From positions 465,089-529,088 of the forward strand of contig NZ_JANUGY010000006.1 in assembly GCF_024756235.1 (NCBI RefSeq): a stretch of DNA of 64,000 bases, written 5' to 3'. The notes below the pieces were generated by a model. That model ran no database searches and was not told the DNA's origin. It worked only from the letters and a program-made list of their open reading frames with translations. Positions 11,414 through 22,311 of the stretch are shown in pieces (position 1 is the stretch's first letter; each line of letters starts with the position of its first letter). The DNA comes from Massilia kyonggiensis (GTDB taxonomy: Bacteria; Pseudomonadota; Gammaproteobacteria; Burkholderiales; Burkholderiaceae_D). Made by a program: the position numbers and the translations under genes.

Positions 11414-11689
11414 ATGGCGGAAGCGAACCCCATGCTCTCGCTGGAAGCCCTGACGTTCGACAACGCGCAAGCGGCGTTGGCGCAGGGCTGTGCGGCCGTG
11501 ACCGCCGGCGAAACCGAGTTCGACCTCGGCGGCGTCAAGGCTGCCGACTCCTCGGCCCTGGCCCTGATGCTGGCCTGGCAGCGCCGCGCGCAGGGGCAGG
11601 GGCGCAGCCTGAAGTTCATCAATGTGCCGGCCAACGTCGATGCGTTGGCAAAGTTATACGGCGTCGACGGCCTGCTCGGCCGCGCCTGA
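11414..11689 (+). CDS. mlaB: STAS-domain protein MlaB
   Basis: A 91-residue STAS-domain protein with the FDLGGVKAADSSALALMLAWQRRA core, where DSSAL is the conserved STAS loop. MlaB binds MlaF on the cytoplasmic face and is needed for MlaFEDB activity. It lies 2 bp after mlaC and is the last gene before a strong terminator, so the mla transcription unit probably ends here. Confidence 0.9.
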   Translation: MAEANPMLSLEALTFDNAQAALAQGCAAVTAGETEFDLGGVKAADSSALALMLAWQRRAQGQGRSLKFINVPANVDALAKLYGVDGLLGRA

Positions 11690-11699
11690 CCGCCTCCCC

Positions 11700-11736
11700 A
11701 AAACGCCACGGCCCGGAACGCCGTGGCGTTTTCTTC
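11700..11736 (+). terminator. Terminator of the mla operon
   Basis: A perfect 13-bp stem (11700-11712 with 11720-11732) with a 7-nt loop; the right arm ends in TTTT followed by CTTC. It lies 11 bp after the mlaB stop. Confidence 0.85.
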
Positions 11737-11742
11737 TATAAT
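11737..11742 (+). promoter_or_regulatory. Candidate -10 box for the ABC exporter operon
   Basis: An exact TATAAT lies 46 bp before the ATP-binding gene and just after the mla terminator, where a new promoter would be expected. No convincing -35 box is present at the right distance; that position overlaps the terminator stem. Confidence 0.5.
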
Positions 11743-11787
11743 GGCTCGTTTCCCCCGCACGGTTCCGGTCCTTCGGATCCCCAACGC

Positions 11788-12720
11788 ATGACAGCAGCCA
11801 TCCAGATCGACAGCGTCGAGAAAAGCTACAAGGGTTTTAAAGCCCTCAAGGGCGTTTCACTGAACATCGAACAAGGCGAATTCTTCGGCCTCCTCGGCCC
11901 GAACGGCGCCGGCAAGACGACCCTGATTTCGACCATCGCCGGCCTCATTCGTCCGGACGTGGGCAGTGTGCGCATCCACGGCCACGACGTCGTGCGCGAT
12001 TTTCGCGACGCGCGCATGAAGCTGGGCGTCGTGCCGCAGGAACTCGTGTTCGACCCGTTCTTCACCGTGCGCGAGACGCTGCGCCTGCAATCGGGCTATT
12101 TCGGCCTGAAGAACAACGACAAGTGGATCGACGAGGTCATGGAAAACCTCGACCTCACGCCCAAGGCGGACGTCAACATGCGCGCGCTGTCCGGCGGCAT
12201 GAAGCGCCGCGTGCTCGTCGCCCAGGCCCTCGTCCATAAACCGCCCGTGATCGTGCTGGACGAACCGACGGCCGGCGTCGACGTCGAACTGCGCCAGACG
12301 CTGTGGAAGTTCATCGCGCGCCTGAACCGCGAGGGTCATACGGTCGTCCTGACGACGCACTACCTGGAAGAAGCGCAGGCCATGTGCCAGCGCGTGGCCA
12401 TGCTCAAGACGGGCAACGTCGTCGCGCTGGACACCATGTCGCAGTTGCTGCGCCGCGTGTCCGGCTCGTCGCTCGTCGTGCACCTGAAGCACGGCGGCCT
12501 GCCGGAAGGCCTGCGCCACCTCGTCGCGCACGACGAACACAATGGCGGCAACAAATACACGCTGCGCGTGAACGAGTACAGCGAGGTGGAAGGCATCCTC
12601 GCGCGCCTGCGCGAATCCGGCGCCGAGATCGACGAGATGCAGTTGCAGCAGGCCGACCTGGAAGACATTTTTATCCAGATCATGGAAGGCGAATCTCAAG
12701 CTGGAGCATCCGTACGATGA
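11788..12720 (+). CDS. ABC exporter ATP-binding protein (YadG-like)
   Basis: A 310-residue ABC ATPase with Walker A GPNGAGKTT, signature LSGGMKRR, Walker B VIVLDEP and a switch histidine in TTHYLEEA. The C-terminal part beyond about residue 220 is the regulatory extension typical of ABC-2 exporters. It resembles YadG/CcmA-type ATPases. It is coupled by an ATGA overlap to the permease that follows. Located between mlaB and ibaG in the otherwise E. coli-like mla/ibaG/murA order. Substrate unknown. Confidence 0.9.
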   Translation: MTAAIQIDSVEKSYKGFKALKGVSLNIEQGEFFGLLGPNGAGKTTLISTIAGLIRPDVGSVRIHGHDVVRDFRDARMKLGVVPQELVFDPFFTVRETLRLQSGYFGLKNNDKWIDEVMENLDLTPKADVNMRALSGGMKRRVLVAQALVHKPPVIVLDEPTAGVDVELRQTLWKFIARLNREGHTVVLTTHYLEEAQAMCQRVAMLKTGNVVALDTMSQLLRRVSGSSLVVHLKHGGLPEGLRHLVAHDEHNGGNKYTLRVNEYSEVEGILARLRESGAEIDEMQLQQADLEDIFIQIMEGESQAGASVR

Positions 12721-13484
12721 ACATGTTTTCCGTAGGCTTCCGCACGCTGTTCTATAAAGAGATCCTGCGTTTCTGGAAGGTCGCCACGCAAACCATCGCC
12801 GCGCCCGTCGTCAGCGCGATGCTGTATTTGCTGATCTTCGGCCACGTGCTCGACGGCCGCGTCGAGATGCTCGATGGCGTCAGCTACACGTCCTTCCTCG
12901 TGCCGGGCCTCGTGATGATGAGCGTGCTGCAGAATGCGTTCGCCAACTCGTCGTCCTCGCTGATCCAGTCCAAGATCACGGGCAACCTCGTGTTCATCCT
13001 GCTGCCGCCGCTGTCGCACGTGGAGATCCTGTCCGCGTACGTGACGGCGTCCGTCGTGCGCGGGCTGGCCGTCGGCCTGGGCGTGTTCATCATCACGGCG
13101 TGGTTCGCGCACCTGTCGTTCGTCGCGCCGCTGTGGATCATCGTGTTCGCGCTGCTGGGCGCCGGCATCCTGGGCACGCTGGGCGTCATCGCCGGCATCT
13201 GGGCGGAAAAATTCGACCAGTTGGCCGCATTCCAGAACTTTTTGATCACGCCAGCAACATTTTTGGCCGGTGTGTTCTATTCCATTAAGAAACTTCCGCC
13301 GTTCTGGCTTGCAGTCTCGCATTTCAACCCGTTCTTTTATATGATTGACGGGTTCCGCTATGGTTTCTTTGGCCAGTCCGACGTGTCGCCCTGGACCAGC
13401 CTGGCCATCGTCGCCGTCTTCTTCGTGGCCTTGGCCGCTATCGCAATCAATCTGCTTCGCCGCGGCTACAAGCTGCGTCACTGA
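12717..13484 (+). CDS. ABC-2 type permease (YadH-like)
   Basis: A 255-residue membrane protein with about six hydrophobic segments and the ABC-2 family motif region FVPGLVMMSVLQNAF-like (here FLVPGLVMMSVLQNAF). It starts at the ATGA overlap at 12717; a much longer open frame upstream is an artefact of the overlapping ATPase gene. With the preceding ATPase it forms a complete half-transporter pair. ibaG follows after 6 bp. Confidence 0.9.
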   Translation: MNMFSVGFRTLFYKEILRFWKVATQTIAAPVVSAMLYLLIFGHVLDGRVEMLDGVSYTSFLVPGLVMMSVLQNAFANSSSSLIQSKITGNLVFILLPPLSHVEILSAYVTASVVRGLAVGLGVFIITAWFAHLSFVAPLWIIVFALLGAGILGTLGVIAGIWAEKFDQLAAFQNFLITPATFLAGVFYSIKKLPPFWLAVSHFNPFFYMIDGFRYGFFGQSDVSPWTSLAIVAVFFVALAAIAINLLRRGYKLRH

Positions 13485-13490
13485 AAAAAC

Positions 13491-13727
13491 ATGGTTACTA
13501 CACCCGAACTGATCCACGGCTACATCCAAAAGGGCCTGGAATGCACCCACCTGGAAGTGGAGGGCGACGGCCAGCATTTCAGCGCCGTCATCGTCTCGCC
13601 CGCGTTTGCCGGCAAGAGCCGCATCCAGCGCCACCAGATCGTCTACGCCGCACTGGGCGACCGCATGCGTGAAGAAATCCACGCGCTGTCGATGAAGACG
13701 CTGACCCCGGAAGAGTATCAAGGATAA
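13491..13727 (+). CDS. ibaG: BolA/IbaG family protein
   Basis: A 78-residue BolA-family protein with the conserved [14 protein letters not shown] helix-turn region containing the family histidine. IbaG/YrbA-type proteins partner with monothiol glutaredoxins in Fe-S handling. The position directly before murA (2 bp gap) is the conserved ibaG-murA arrangement known in E. coli, which supports IbaG rather than BolA. Confidence 0.88.
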   Translation: MVTTPELIHGYIQKGLECTHLEVEGDGQHFSAVIVSPAFAGKSRIQRHQIVYAALGDRMREEIHALSMKTLTPEEYQG

Positions 13728-13729
13728 GC

Positions 13730-14980
13730 ATGGACAAGCTCCAGATCGTCGGCGGCAAGCGCCTGAACGGTGACATCCCCATCTCGGGCGCCAAGAACGC
13801 GGCGCTCCCGATCCTGTGCGCGGGCCTGCTGACGGGCGGCGACCTCGCCCTGTCGAACGTGCCGCGCCTGCACGACGTGCGCACGATGCTGCGCCTGCTC
13901 GAACAGACCGGCCTGAAGGTCACGCAGGACGACGAGAACGTCGTGCTGAACGGATCCGCCATCAACACCCTCGTCGCACCGTACGAACTGGTGAAGACGA
14001 TGCGCGCGTCGATCCTCGTGCTGGGCCCGATGCTGGCGCGCTTCGGCGAAGCCAAGGTGTCGCTGCCGGGCGGTTGCGCGATCGGTTCGCGTCCCGTCGA
14101 CCAGCACATCAAGGGCCTGCGCCAGATGGGTGCCGACATCACGATCGAGGGCGGCTACATCTACGCCAAAGCGGCCCGCCTGAAGGGCGCCCGCATCCAC
14201 ACGGACATGATCACCGTGACGGGCACCGAGAACCTGCTGATGGCCGCCACCCTGGCCGAGGGCGAGACGATCCTGGAAAACGCCGCGCGCGAACCGGAAG
14301 TGACGGACCTCGCGAACATGCTCGTCGCGATGGGCGCGAAGATCGACGGCATCGGCACCGACCGCCTCGTGATCCAGGGCGTCGACAGCCTGCACGGCAC
14401 GGAACACGCGGTGATCTCCGACCGCATCGAAGCGGCGACGTTCCTGTGCGCCGTGGCGGCGACGGGCGGCGACATCCGCATCACCCGCACCCGCACGGAC
14501 ATCTTCGACGCGGGCATCGACAAGCTGCGCGAGATGGGCCTGCAACTGACCATCGAAGGCGACAGCATCCGCGCACGCATGGACGGCCGCCCGCAGCCGG
14601 TGTCGTTCCGTACCACGGAATACCCGGGCTTCCCGACCGACATGCAGGCCCAGTTCATGGCCGTGAACACGATCGCGAACGGCTCGAGCAAGGTCACCGA
14701 AACGATCTTCGAAAACCGCTTCATGCACGTGCAGGAACTGAACCGCCTGGGCGCGCAGATCTCCACCGAGGGCAACACGGCCTTCATCAAGGGCGTCGAC
14801 CGCCTCGTCGGCGCGCCCGTGATGGCGACCGACCTGCGCGCCTCGGCGTCCCTCGTGATCGCCGGCCTGGCCGCCGAGGGCACGACCCTCGTCGACCGCA
14901 TCTATCACCTCGATCGCGGCTACGACCGGATGGAGGCGAAGTTGTCGGCGGTGGGCGCGGATATCGTACGCATCAAATAA
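13730..14980 (+). CDS. murA: UDP-N-acetylglucosamine 1-carboxyvinyltransferase
   Basis: A 416-residue cytoplasmic enzyme that transfers enolpyruvate from PEP to UDP-GlcNAc, the first committed step of peptidoglycan synthesis. The KNAALP motif is at residues 22-27 and the catalytic, fosfomycin-sensitive cysteine is C116 in [10 protein letters not shown]. Two-domain EPSP-synthase-like sequence of normal length. It lies 2 bp after ibaG and 52 bp before hisG. Confidence 0.97.
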   Translation: MDKLQIVGGKRLNGDIPISGAKNAALPILCAGLLTGGDLALSNVPRLHDVRTMLRLLEQTGLKVTQDDENVVLNGSAINTLVAPYELVKTMRASILVLGPMLARFGEAKVSLPGGCAIGSRPVDQHIKGLRQMGADITIEGGYIYAKAARLKGARIHTDMITVTGTENLLMAATLAEGETILENAAREPEVTDLANMLVAMGAKIDGIGTDRLVIQGVDSLHGTEHAVISDRIEAATFLCAVAATGGDIRITRTRTDIFDAGIDKLREMGLQLTIEGDSIRARMDGRPQPVSFRTTEYPGFPTDMQAQFMAVNTIANGSSKVTETIFENRFMHVQELNRLGAQISTEGNTAFIKGVDRLVGAPVMATDLRASASLVIAGLAAEGTTLVDRIYHLDRGYDRMEAKLSAVGADIVRIK

Positions 14981-15032
14981 AGCACGCGGGCCGGCCCCGG
15001 CACGGGGCGCGGCGCGCCAGAACGACATTCAC

Positions 15033-15707
15033 ATGAACGACACTACTCGGGACAGCTCGCAGCTGATCCTCGCCCTCTCGAAGGGCCGCATCTTCGAAGA
15101 CACGCTGCCGCTGCTGTCCGCGGCCGGCATCGAGGTGCTGGAAAATCCGGAAACCTCGCGCAAGCTGATCCTCGCCACCAACGATCCCGGCATCCGCGTG
15201 CTGATCGTGCGCGCCAGCGACGTGCCGACCTATGTCCAGCATGGCGCCGCCGACTTCGGCGTGGCCGGCAAGGACGTGCTGCTCGAGCATGGCGGCGAAG
15301 GGTTGTATCAACCGATCGACCTGCGCATCGCCTGCTGCCGCATGTCCGTGGCCGCCAACGCCGGCTTCGACTACGACAACGCCGTGCGCCAGGGCGCGCG
15401 CCTGCGCGTGGCCACCAAGTTCGTGCACACGGCGCGCGAGCACTTCGCCAAGAAAGGCGTGCACGTCGACCTCATCAAGCTGTATGGCTCGATGGAGCTG
15501 GCGCCGCTGGTCGGCCTGTCCGACGCCATCGTCGACGTCGTGTCGACGGGCGGCACCCTCCGGGCCAACAATCTCGTTGAAGTCGAAAAGATCATGGAGA
15601 TCTCGTCGCGCCTCGTCGTCAACCAGGCCGCGCTGAAACTGAAGCGCGAACGCCTGCAACCGATTATCGACGCGTTCGAACGCGCGTCCAAGCAGCAGAA
15701 GTGCTAA
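15033..15707 (+). CDS. hisG: ATP phosphoribosyltransferase, short form
   Basis: A 224-residue HisG, first enzyme of histidine synthesis (ATP + PRPP). It is the short form lacking the C-terminal regulatory domain, which in other bacteria works with HisZ; no hisZ is in this window. Motifs include [10 protein letters not shown] at the start and the PRPP-binding [14 protein letters not shown] loop. It opens the his cluster; 52 bp separate it from murA and there is no clear terminator between, so read-through from murA is possible. Confidence 0.95.
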   Translation: MNDTTRDSSQLILALSKGRIFEDTLPLLSAAGIEVLENPETSRKLILATNDPGIRVLIVRASDVPTYVQHGAADFGVAGKDVLLEHGGEGLYQPIDLRIACCRMSVAANAGFDYDNAVRQGARLRVATKFVHTAREHFAKKGVHVDLIKLYGSMELAPLVGLSDAIVDVVSTGGTLRANNLVEVEKIMEISSRLVVNQAALKLKRERLQPIIDAFERASKQQKC

Positions 15708-15712
15708 CGACC

Positions 15713-17038
15713 ATGTCCATCACGATCCGCAAACTCGATTCCACCGCCGCCGGTTTCCAGCAGACCCTGAATAACCTGCTCGCGTTCGAAGCCGAGACCG
15801 ACGACGCCATCGAATCCGCCGTCGCGAAGATCCTCGCCGACGTGAAGGCGCGCGGCGACGCCGCCGTGCTGGAATACACGAACAAGTTCGATCGTCTGCC
15901 GAACGGCGGTGCCACGAGCATGGCTGCCCTCGACGTCGGCCAGGCCGAGCTGGACGAAGCGCTGGCGTCGCTGCCGGAATCGCAGCGCGCTGCGCTGCGA
16001 ACGGCCGCGGAACGCATCCGCGTCTTCCACGAGCGCCAGAAGCAGGAACTGAACGGTTTTACGTACACGGAAGACGACGGCACGGTGCTGGGCCAGCGCG
16101 TCACGCCGCTGGACCGCGTGGGCATCTACGTCCCGGGCGGCAAGGCCGCGTATCCGTCGTCCGTGCTGATGAACGCGATCCCGGCGCAAGTGGCCGGCGT
16201 GAAGGAAATCGTGATGGTCGTGCCGACGCCGGACGGCGTCAAGAACCGCATGGTGCTCGCGGCCGCCGCGATCGCGGGCGTCACGCGTGTGATCACGATC
16301 GGCGGCGCCCAAGCCGTCGGCGCGCTTGCGTACGGCACGGCGACCATTCCGCCGGTGGATAAGATCGTCGGCCCGGGCAATGCGTACGTCGCCGCCGCCA
16401 AGCGCCGCGTGTTCGGCACGGTGGGTATCGACATGATCGCGGGCCCGTCGGAAATCCTCGTGCTGTGCGACGGCACGACGGACCCGGACTGGGTCGCGAT
16501 GGACCTGTTCTCGCAGGCCGAGCACGACGAACTGGCGCAGGCGATCCTGCTGTGCCCCGATGCCGACTATATCGCGCAAGTCGAAGCGAGCATTCACAAA
16601 CTGCTGCCGACGATGCCGCGCAAGGACACCATCGCCACGTCGATGACGGACCGCGGCGCGCTGATCAAGGTGCGCGACATGGATGAAGCATGCGCCATCG
16701 CCAACGCCATCGCGGCCGAGCACCTGGAAATCTCCGCCGAGGAGCCGCAGCAGTGGGCCGACAAGATCCGCCACGCGGGCGCGATGTTCTTGGGCCGCTT
16801 CTCGTCCGAATCGCTGGGCGACTATTGCTGCGGCCCGAACCACGTGCTGCCGACGTCGCGCACGGCGCGTTTCTCGTCGCCGCTGGGCGTGTACGATTTC
16901 CAGAAGCGCTCGTCGATCCTGTACGTGTCGCAGGCCGGCGCGCAAACGCTGGGCAAGGTCGCGGCCGAACTCGCGTACGGCGAGGGCCTGCAGGCGCACG
17001 CGCGCAGCGCAGAGCTCAGGATTCAGCCGGCATCATGA
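15713..17038 (+). CDS. hisD: Histidinol dehydrogenase
   Basis: A 441-residue enzyme catalysing the last two oxidations from histidinol to histidine using NAD and zinc. Conserved regions seen are [42 protein letters not shown] and the CGPNHVLPT motif. The ATG at 15713 is preferred to a GTG at 15701 that overlaps the end of hisG. Its stop overlaps the start of the DNA methyltransferase gene (ATGA at 17035). Confidence 0.96.
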   Translation: MSITIRKLDSTAAGFQQTLNNLLAFEAETDDAIESAVAKILADVKARGDAAVLEYTNKFDRLPNGGATSMAALDVGQAELDEALASLPESQRAALRTAAERIRVFHERQKQELNGFTYTEDDGTVLGQRVTPLDRVGIYVPGGKAAYPSSVLMNAIPAQVAGVKEIVMVVPTPDGVKNRMVLAAAAIAGVTRVITIGGAQAVGALAYGTATIPPVDKIVGPGNAYVAAAKRRVFGTVGIDMIAGPSEILVLCDGTTDPDWVAMDLFSQAEHDELAQAILLCPDADYIAQVEASIHKLLPTMPRKDTIATSMTDRGALIKVRDMDEACAIANAIAAEHLEISAEEPQQWADKIRHAGAMFLGRFSSESLGDYCCGPNHVLPTSRTARFSSPLGVYDFQKRSSILYVSQAGAQTLGKVAAELAYGEGLQAHARSAELRIQPAS

Positions 17039-17856
17039 CGGCCTGGCTCGATCAGGTCTTCTGCGAGGATGCGCTGGCCGGCATGGCGCGCATCCCCGAC
17101 GGCAGCATCGACCTGATCCTGACGGACCCGCCGTACAATCTGGGCAAGGATTACGGCAACGGCTCGGACCAGCAGAGCGTGGAGGATTACCTCGCGTGGA
17201 CCGAACGCTGGATCGATTGTGCGCTGCCGAAACTGAAAGACAACGGCAGCCTGTACATCTTTCTCACGTGGCGCTTCGCGCCCGAGATCTTCGTCATGCT
17301 GAAGCGGCGCATGACGATGATGAACGAGATCATCTGGGACCGCCGCGTCCCCTCGATGGGGGGCAGCACCAGGAGCTTTTCCTCGGTGCACGACACCATC
17401 GGCTTCTTCGTGAAGCGCAAGGATTATTATTTCGACTTGGACTCCGTGCGTATCCCGTACGACGCCGAGACGAAGAAGGCGCGATCGCGCTCGATCTTCG
17501 TGGGCGCCAAGTGGCTGGAAGTGGGTTACAACCCGAAGGACTTGTGGAGCGTGTCGCGCCTGCATCGCGAACATGCCGAACGGGTCGACCATCCGACCCA
17601 GAAACCGCTCGAGATCATCGAGCGCATGGTCAAGGCGTCGTGCCCGCCGGGCGGCGTCGTGCTCGACCCGTTCATGGGCAGCGGCACGACGGCACTGGCC
17701 GCCAAACGCCTCGGCCGGCATTTCACCGGTTTCGAGCTGAACCCCGCTTACTGCGCGACCATCGCGGAACGTTTATCCGCCCCCGCGCAGCCGGCCACGA
17801 AAAAACGCAAAGGCGCCCGCACGGACGCCGCCACCGAAGGAGTGAACCAAGCATGA
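17035..17856 (+). CDS. Solitary DNA methyltransferase, beta-class (N4/N6 amino)
   Basis: A 273-residue site-specific DNA methyltransferase. The catalytic DPPY (motif IV) is at residues 31-34. The SAM-binding motif I, DPFMGSG, lies far downstream at 211-217, after HPTQKP. This IV-before-I order defines the beta class, as in CcrM and YhdJ. A basic lysine/arginine-rich tail follows. The product would be N6-methyladenine or N4-methylcytosine; the target site cannot be read from sequence. No restriction endonuclease is nearby. It is embedded in the his operon, overlapping hisD upstream and hisC downstream by 4 bp each, so it must be co-transcribed and probably translationally coupled. This gene is not part of canonical his operons. 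Confidence 0.9.
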   Translation: MTAWLDQVFCEDALAGMARIPDGSIDLILTDPPYNLGKDYGNGSDQQSVEDYLAWTERWIDCALPKLKDNGSLYIFLTWRFAPEIFVMLKRRMTMMNEIIWDRRVPSMGGSTRSFSSVHDTIGFFVKRKDYYFDLDSVRIPYDAETKKARSRSIFVGAKWLEVGYNPKDLWSVSRLHREHAERVDHPTQKPLEIIERMVKASCPPGGVVLDPFMGSGTTALAAKRLGRHFTGFELNPAYCATIAERLSAPAQPATKKRKGARTDAATEGVNQA

Positions 17857-18947
17857 CCCGCATCGACAACCTCATCGCCAACACGATCCGCGAAGACGTC
17901 CGTGCCGGCCATATCTACAACGTGCCGGATTCGAGCGGCTACATCAAGCTGGACGCGATGGAAAACCCGTACCAGCTGCCGGATGCGCTGCGCGCCGAGC
18001 TGGCCCAGCGCCTGGCGGACGCCGTCCTGAATCGCTACCCGGTGCCGTCGTACGCGGGCATCAAGGAACGCATCCGCGCGAAGCTGGGCGTGCCGGCCGG
18101 GTTCGACGTCATCCTCGGCAACGGCTCGGACGAGATCATCTCTATCCTGTGCACCGCCACCGCCCGTCAGGATAAACGCTCGGTCGTGCTGGCGCCGATC
18201 CCGGCATTCGTGATGTTCCAGCGCTCCGCCCAGTTCGCGGGCATGGACTTCGTCGGCGTGCCGTTGAAAGCCGATTTCTCGCTGGACCGCGCCGCCATGC
18301 TGGCCGCCATCGACAAGCACAAGCCGAGCCTCGTGTTCCTGGCGTACCCGAACAACCCGACCGGCAACCTGTACGACGAGGCCGACATGGTCGCGATCAT
18401 CGACGCGCTGGGCGAGAACGGCATCGTCGTCGCGGACGAGGCCTACCACCCGTTCGCGCGCACGAGCTTCATGGACAAGCTGCCGCAGTATCCGAACCTC
18501 GTCGTGATGCGCACGCTGTCCAAGCTGGGCCTGGCCGGCATCCGCCTGGGCTACCTGGCCGCCGCGCCCGCGCTGCTGGAACAGTTCGACAAGGTGCGCC
18601 CGCCGTACAACGTCAACGTATTGACGCAGGTGGCCGCCGAATTCGCGCTCGACCACGTCGAAGTGCTGGACGAGCAGGCTGCCCGCCTGAACGAGGCGCG
18701 CACGGAACTGGCCGCCGCGATGGCCGCGCTGCCGGGCGTGACGGTGTTCCCGTCGAGTGCCAATTTCATCACCTTGCGCGTACCGGACGCGGAAAAGACC
18801 TGCGCTAAACTGTTCGCAGAACGGGTGTTGATTAAAAATTTGAGTAGAATGCATGAATTGCTGGCCAATTGCATCCGTGTTACGGTCAGCACCCCGGAAG
18901 AGAACTCCGTATTCCTGAATGCCCTGAAGGCTTCGCTGCAAGCCTGA
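17853..18947 (+). CDS. hisC: Histidinol-phosphate aminotransferase
   Basis: A 364-residue PLP-dependent class I/II aminotransferase converting imidazole acetol phosphate to histidinol phosphate. Motifs are KLDAMENPY near the N-terminus, [16 protein letters not shown] and the PLP lysine in [15 protein letters not shown]. The start overlaps the methyltransferase stop (ATGA). hisB follows after 20 bp. Confidence 0.95.
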   Translation: MTRIDNLIANTIREDVRAGHIYNVPDSSGYIKLDAMENPYQLPDALRAELAQRLADAVLNRYPVPSYAGIKERIRAKLGVPAGFDVILGNGSDEIISILCTATARQDKRSVVLAPIPAFVMFQRSAQFAGMDFVGVPLKADFSLDRAAMLAAIDKHKPSLVFLAYPNNPTGNLYDEADMVAIIDALGENGIVVADEAYHPFARTSFMDKLPQYPNLVVMRTLSKLGLAGIRLGYLAAAPALLEQFDKVRPPYNVNVLTQVAAEFALDHVEVLDEQAARLNEARTELAAAMAALPGVTVFPSSANFITLRVPDAEKTCAKLFAERVLIKNLSRMHELLANCIRVTVSTPEENSVFLNALKASLQA

Positions 18948-18967
18948 ACACCGCCGAGCACCTTGCA

Positions 18968-19558
18968 ATGACCCGCACCGCAGAAATCACGCGCAACACC
19001 AGCGAGACGCAGATCCGCGTCGCGCTCAACCTGGACGGCACCGGCCGCCAGAAACTCAATACCGGGGTGCCGTTCCTCGACCACATGCTGGACCAGATCG
19101 CGCGCCACGGCCTGATCGACCTCGAAGTCGAGGCCGTCGGCGACCTGCACATCGACGACCACCACACCGTCGAGGACACGGGCATCACGCTGGGCATGGC
19201 GGTCGCCAAGGCCATCGGCGACAAGAAGGGCATCCGCCGCTACGGCCATGCCTACGTGCCGCTGGACGAGGCGCTGTCGCGCGTCGTGATCGACTTTTCC
19301 GGCCGCCCGGGCCTGGAGTGGCACGTGCCGTTCACCCGCGCGACCATCGGCCGCTTCGACGTCGATCTCACCATCGAGTTCTTCCGCGGCTTCGTCAACC
19401 ACGCCGGCGTGACGCTGCACGTGGATAACCTGCGCGGCGTGAACGCGCACCACCAGTGCGAGACCGTCTTCAAGGCCTTCGGCCGCGCGCTGCGCATGGC
19501 GTCCGAACTGGATGCGCGCGCCGCGGGCACGATTCCGTCCACCAAGGGCAGCCTGTAA
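18968..19558 (+). CDS. hisB: Imidazoleglycerol-phosphate dehydratase
   Basis: A 196-residue monofunctional HisB (no histidinol phosphatase domain). The metal-binding repeats [11 protein letters not shown] and DDHHTVED in the first half, and the later [10 protein letters not shown], are the family signatures. It dehydrates IGP to imidazole acetol phosphate. hisH follows after 15 bp. Confidence 0.96.
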   Translation: MTRTAEITRNTSETQIRVALNLDGTGRQKLNTGVPFLDHMLDQIARHGLIDLEVEAVGDLHIDDHHTVEDTGITLGMAVAKAIGDKKGIRRYGHAYVPLDEALSRVVIDFSGRPGLEWHVPFTRATIGRFDVDLTIEFFRGFVNHAGVTLHVDNLRGVNAHHQCETVFKAFGRALRMASELDARAAGTIPSTKGSL

Positions 19559-19573
19559 CGCACGGATTCCAGA

Positions 19574-20212
19574 ATGACGAACAAGATTGTTGTGATCGAT
19601 GGCGTGGGCAACCTGCGCTCGGTGGCACAGGCCCTGCGCGCGGTCGCGCCCGAAGCCGACGTGCAGATTTCGAACGACCCGGCCGTGATCGACGCGGCCG
19701 ACCGCGTCGTGCTGCCCGGCCAGGGCGCGATGCGCGATTGCATGCAGAGCCTGCGCGAATCCGGCGCCCAGGACGCGCTGCTGCGCGCCACCCGGACCCG
19801 TCCCGTGATGGGCGTGTGCGTGGGCGAGCAGATGCTGTTCGACCTGAGCGAGGAAGGCGACGTCCCCGGCCTGGGCCTGTTGCCCGGCAAAGTGGTGCGC
19901 TTCCAGCTCGACGGCAAGCTGCAGCCCGACGGCTCGCGTTTCAAGGTGCCGCAGATGGGCTGGAACCGCGTGCACCAGTCGCGCGCGCACCCGCTGTGGA
20001 ACGGCGTGGCCGACGACAGCTATTTCTATTTCGTGCACAGCTATTTTGCCGTGCCGGAAAACGCGGCACACACCATCGGCGAAACCGATTACGGCGCACC
20101 GTACTGCTGTGCCGTCGCGAAGGACAACATCGTCGCTACCCAGTTCCACCCGGAAAAGAGCGCCGCTGCTGGCTTGCAACTGTACAAGAATTTCGTTCAC
20201 TGGAATCCGTAA
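19574..20212 (+). CDS. hisH: Imidazole glycerol phosphate synthase, glutaminase subunit
   Basis: A 212-residue class I glutamine amidotransferase supplying ammonia to HisF. The nucleophile is C82 in GVCVGEQM, a slightly unusual form of the family GxCxGxQ site, and the His-Glu pair is in QFHPEKS near the C-terminus. hisA follows after 41 bp. Confidence 0.95.
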   Translation: MTNKIVVIDGVGNLRSVAQALRAVAPEADVQISNDPAVIDAADRVVLPGQGAMRDCMQSLRESGAQDALLRATRTRPVMGVCVGEQMLFDLSEEGDVPGLGLLPGKVVRFQLDGKLQPDGSRFKVPQMGWNRVHQSRAHPLWNGVADDSYFYFVHSYFAVPENAAHTIGETDYGAPYCCAVAKDNIVATQFHPEKSAAAGLQLYKNFVHWNP

Positions 20213-20253
20213 TTTCCGCCGTCTATCCGGCATTAACCTAATCGATACCGACC

Positions 20254-21030
20254 ATGCTGCTGATCCCCGCCATCGACCTGAAAGACGGTCACTGCGTTCG
20301 CCTGAAACAGGGCGATATGGACCTCGCCACCGTGTTTTCCGAAGATCCCGCCGAGATGGCGCTGCACTGGCTGAAGAAGGGTGCGCGCCGTCTGCACCTG
20401 GTCGATCTGAACGGTGCGTTCGCGGGCAAGCCGAAGAACGAAGAGGCGATCAAGTCGATCCTGCAAGTCGTGCAGGAATACGCCGAAGACAACGACCTGG
20501 ACGAGATCCCGGTCCAGCTGGGTGGCGGCATCCGCGACCTGGACACCATCGAGCGCTACCTGGACGACGGCATCACCTACATCATCGTGGGCACCGCCGC
20601 CGTCAAGAATCCGGGCTTCCTGCACGACGCCTGCGGTGCCTTCCCGGGTTCAATCATCGTCGGCCTGGACGCCAAGGACGGCAAGGTCGCGACCGACGGC
20701 TGGAGCAAGATGTCCGGCCACGAAGTCATCGACCTGGCCAAGAAATTCGAAGGCTACGGCGTCGAATCGATCATCTACACCGACATCGGCCGCGACGGCA
20801 TGATGGGCGGCGTAAACATCGAAGCGACCGTGCGCCTGGCGCAGGCCGTCAAGATCCCGATCATCGCCTCGGGCGGCCTGCACAACCTGGCCGACGTGGA
20901 AGCCCTGTGCGCCGTGCAGGACGAGGGCATCGAAGGCGTGATCTGCGGCCGCTCGATCTACGAAGGCACGCTCGACCTGGCCAGCGCGCAGGAACGCGCG
21001 GATGAACTCACCGAGGGCGCGCAGGCGTAA
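20254..21030 (+). CDS. hisA: ProFAR isomerase
   Basis: A 258-residue (beta/alpha)8 barrel that isomerises the aminoaldose ProFAR to the aminoketose PRFAR. Catalytic aspartates are in PAIDLKDG at the N-terminus and in TDIGRDGM in the second half, with phosphate-binding GGGIR and ASGGL loops. Spacing and order are those of a hisHAF block. Confidence 0.95.
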   Translation: MLLIPAIDLKDGHCVRLKQGDMDLATVFSEDPAEMALHWLKKGARRLHLVDLNGAFAGKPKNEEAIKSILQVVQEYAEDNDLDEIPVQLGGGIRDLDTIERYLDDGITYIIVGTAAVKNPGFLHDACGAFPGSIIVGLDAKDGKVATDGWSKMSGHEVIDLAKKFEGYGVESIIYTDIGRDGMMGGVNIEATVRLAQAVKIPIIASGGLHNLADVEALCAVQDEGIEGVICGRSIYEGTLDLASAQERADELTEGAQA

Positions 21031-21099
21031 TTCCCGCCCGCGCCCGCGCCGCCGTCACCGTTTGCGCGGGGACGGCGGCTGAATATCGCAAATACTCTT

Positions 21100-21861
21100 A
21101 TGCTCGCAAAACGCATCATCCCCTGCCTGGACGTCACCGGCGGCCGCGTGGTCAAGGGCGTCAACTTCACCGAATTGCGCGATGCCGGCGACCCCGTCGA
21201 GATCGCACGCCGCTACAACGAGCAGGGCGCCGACGAGATCACCTTCCTCGACATCACTGCCTCCAGCGACGGCCGCGACCTGATCCTGCCGATCATCGAA
21301 GCCGTGGCATCGACCGTGTTCATCCCGCTGACCGTGGGCGGCGGCGTGCGCAAGGTCGAGGACGTGCGCCGGCTGCTGAACGCCGGCGCCGACAAGGTGT
21401 CGATGAACACCTCGGCCGTGACGAACCCGCAACTCGTGTACGACGCGTCGCAAAAGCACGGCTCGCAGTGCATCGTCGTCGCCATCGACGCCAAGCAGGT
21501 CGCGCCCGGCAAGTGGGAAGTCTTTACCCACGGCGGCCGCAACCCGACCGGCCTCGACGCCGTCGAATGGGCCCGCAAGATGGAAAGCCTGGGCGCCGGC
21601 GAACTGCTGCTCACCAGCATGGACCGCGACGGCACGAAGTCCGGCTTCGACCTGGGCCTGACGCGCGCCGTGTCCGACGCCGTTGGCATCTCGGTGATCG
21701 CCTCGGGCGGCGTGGGCGGCCTGCAGGATCTCGCCGATGGCGTGCTGGAAGGGCATGCCGACGCCGTGCTGGCCGCGAGCATCTTCCACTACGGGCAGCA
21801 CACGGTCGGCGAAGCCAAGCGCTTCATGGCGGACCGCGGCATCCCGATGCGCCTCGACTGA
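21100..21861 (+). CDS. hisF: Imidazole glycerol phosphate synthase, cyclase subunit
   Basis: A 253-residue barrel enzyme with the motifs [32 protein letters not shown] and [13 protein letters not shown] containing the catalytic aspartates. It condenses PRFAR with ammonia from HisH, giving IGP and AICAR. hisI starts 3 bp after its stop. Confidence 0.96.
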   Translation: MLAKRIIPCLDVTGGRVVKGVNFTELRDAGDPVEIARRYNEQGADEITFLDITASSDGRDLILPIIEAVASTVFIPLTVGGGVRKVEDVRRLLNAGADKVSMNTSAVTNPQLVYDASQKHGSQCIVVAIDAKQVAPGKWEVFTHGGRNPTGLDAVEWARKMESLGAGELLLTSMDRDGTKSGFDLGLTRAVSDAVGISVIASGGVGGLQDLADGVLEGHADAVLAASIFHYGQHTVGEAKRFMADRGIPMRLD

Positions 21862-21864
21862 TTG

Positions 21865-22311
21865 ATGGAACCGACGACCATGGTGACCCCGACCACCCCC
21901 CCGATGATCCCGGCCCAGCCCTGGCTCAAGAAAGTCCAATGGGACGAGCATGGCCTCGTGCCGGTGATCGCCCAGGAAGCCGCCACCGGCGACATCCTGA
22001 TGTTCGCCTGGATGAACCGCGAAGCCCTCGCCAGGACCGTGGAGCTCGGCGAGGCCGTGTACTGGAGCCGCTCGCGCAAGAAGCTGTGGCACAAGGGCGA
22101 AGAGTCCGGCCACGTGCAGAAAGTGCTGGAAATCCGCCTCGACTGCGACGAAGACGTGGTGCTGCTGAAGGTCGAGCAGGCCGGCGGCATCGCCTGCCAC
22201 ACCGGCCGCCATTCCTGCTTCTTCCAGAAGTTCGAGGACGGCGACTGGAACAGCGTCGAGCCCGTCCTGCAGGATCCGGACACCATCTACACCAACTCGA
22301 AGAAGAAATAA
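21865..22311 (+). CDS. hisI: Phosphoribosyl-AMP cyclohydrolase
   Basis: A HisI protein (148 residues from the ATG at 21865) with the metal- and substrate-binding signatures [27 protein letters not shown] and DCDEDVVL, and a [10 protein letters not shown] cysteine/histidine end. It opens the purine ring of PR-AMP. The start is ambiguous: an ATG at 21880 is also in frame, and the first roughly 20 residues are proline/threonine-rich and probably dispensable. Separate from HisE, unlike the fused enterobacterial HisIE. Confidence 0.94.
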   Translation: MEPTTMVTPTTPPMIPAQPWLKKVQWDEHGLVPVIAQEAATGDILMFAWMNREALARTVELGEAVYWSRSRKKLWHKGEESGHVQKVLEIRLDCDEDVVLLKVEQAGGIACHTGRHSCFFQKFEDGDWNSVEPVLQDPDTIYTNSKKK

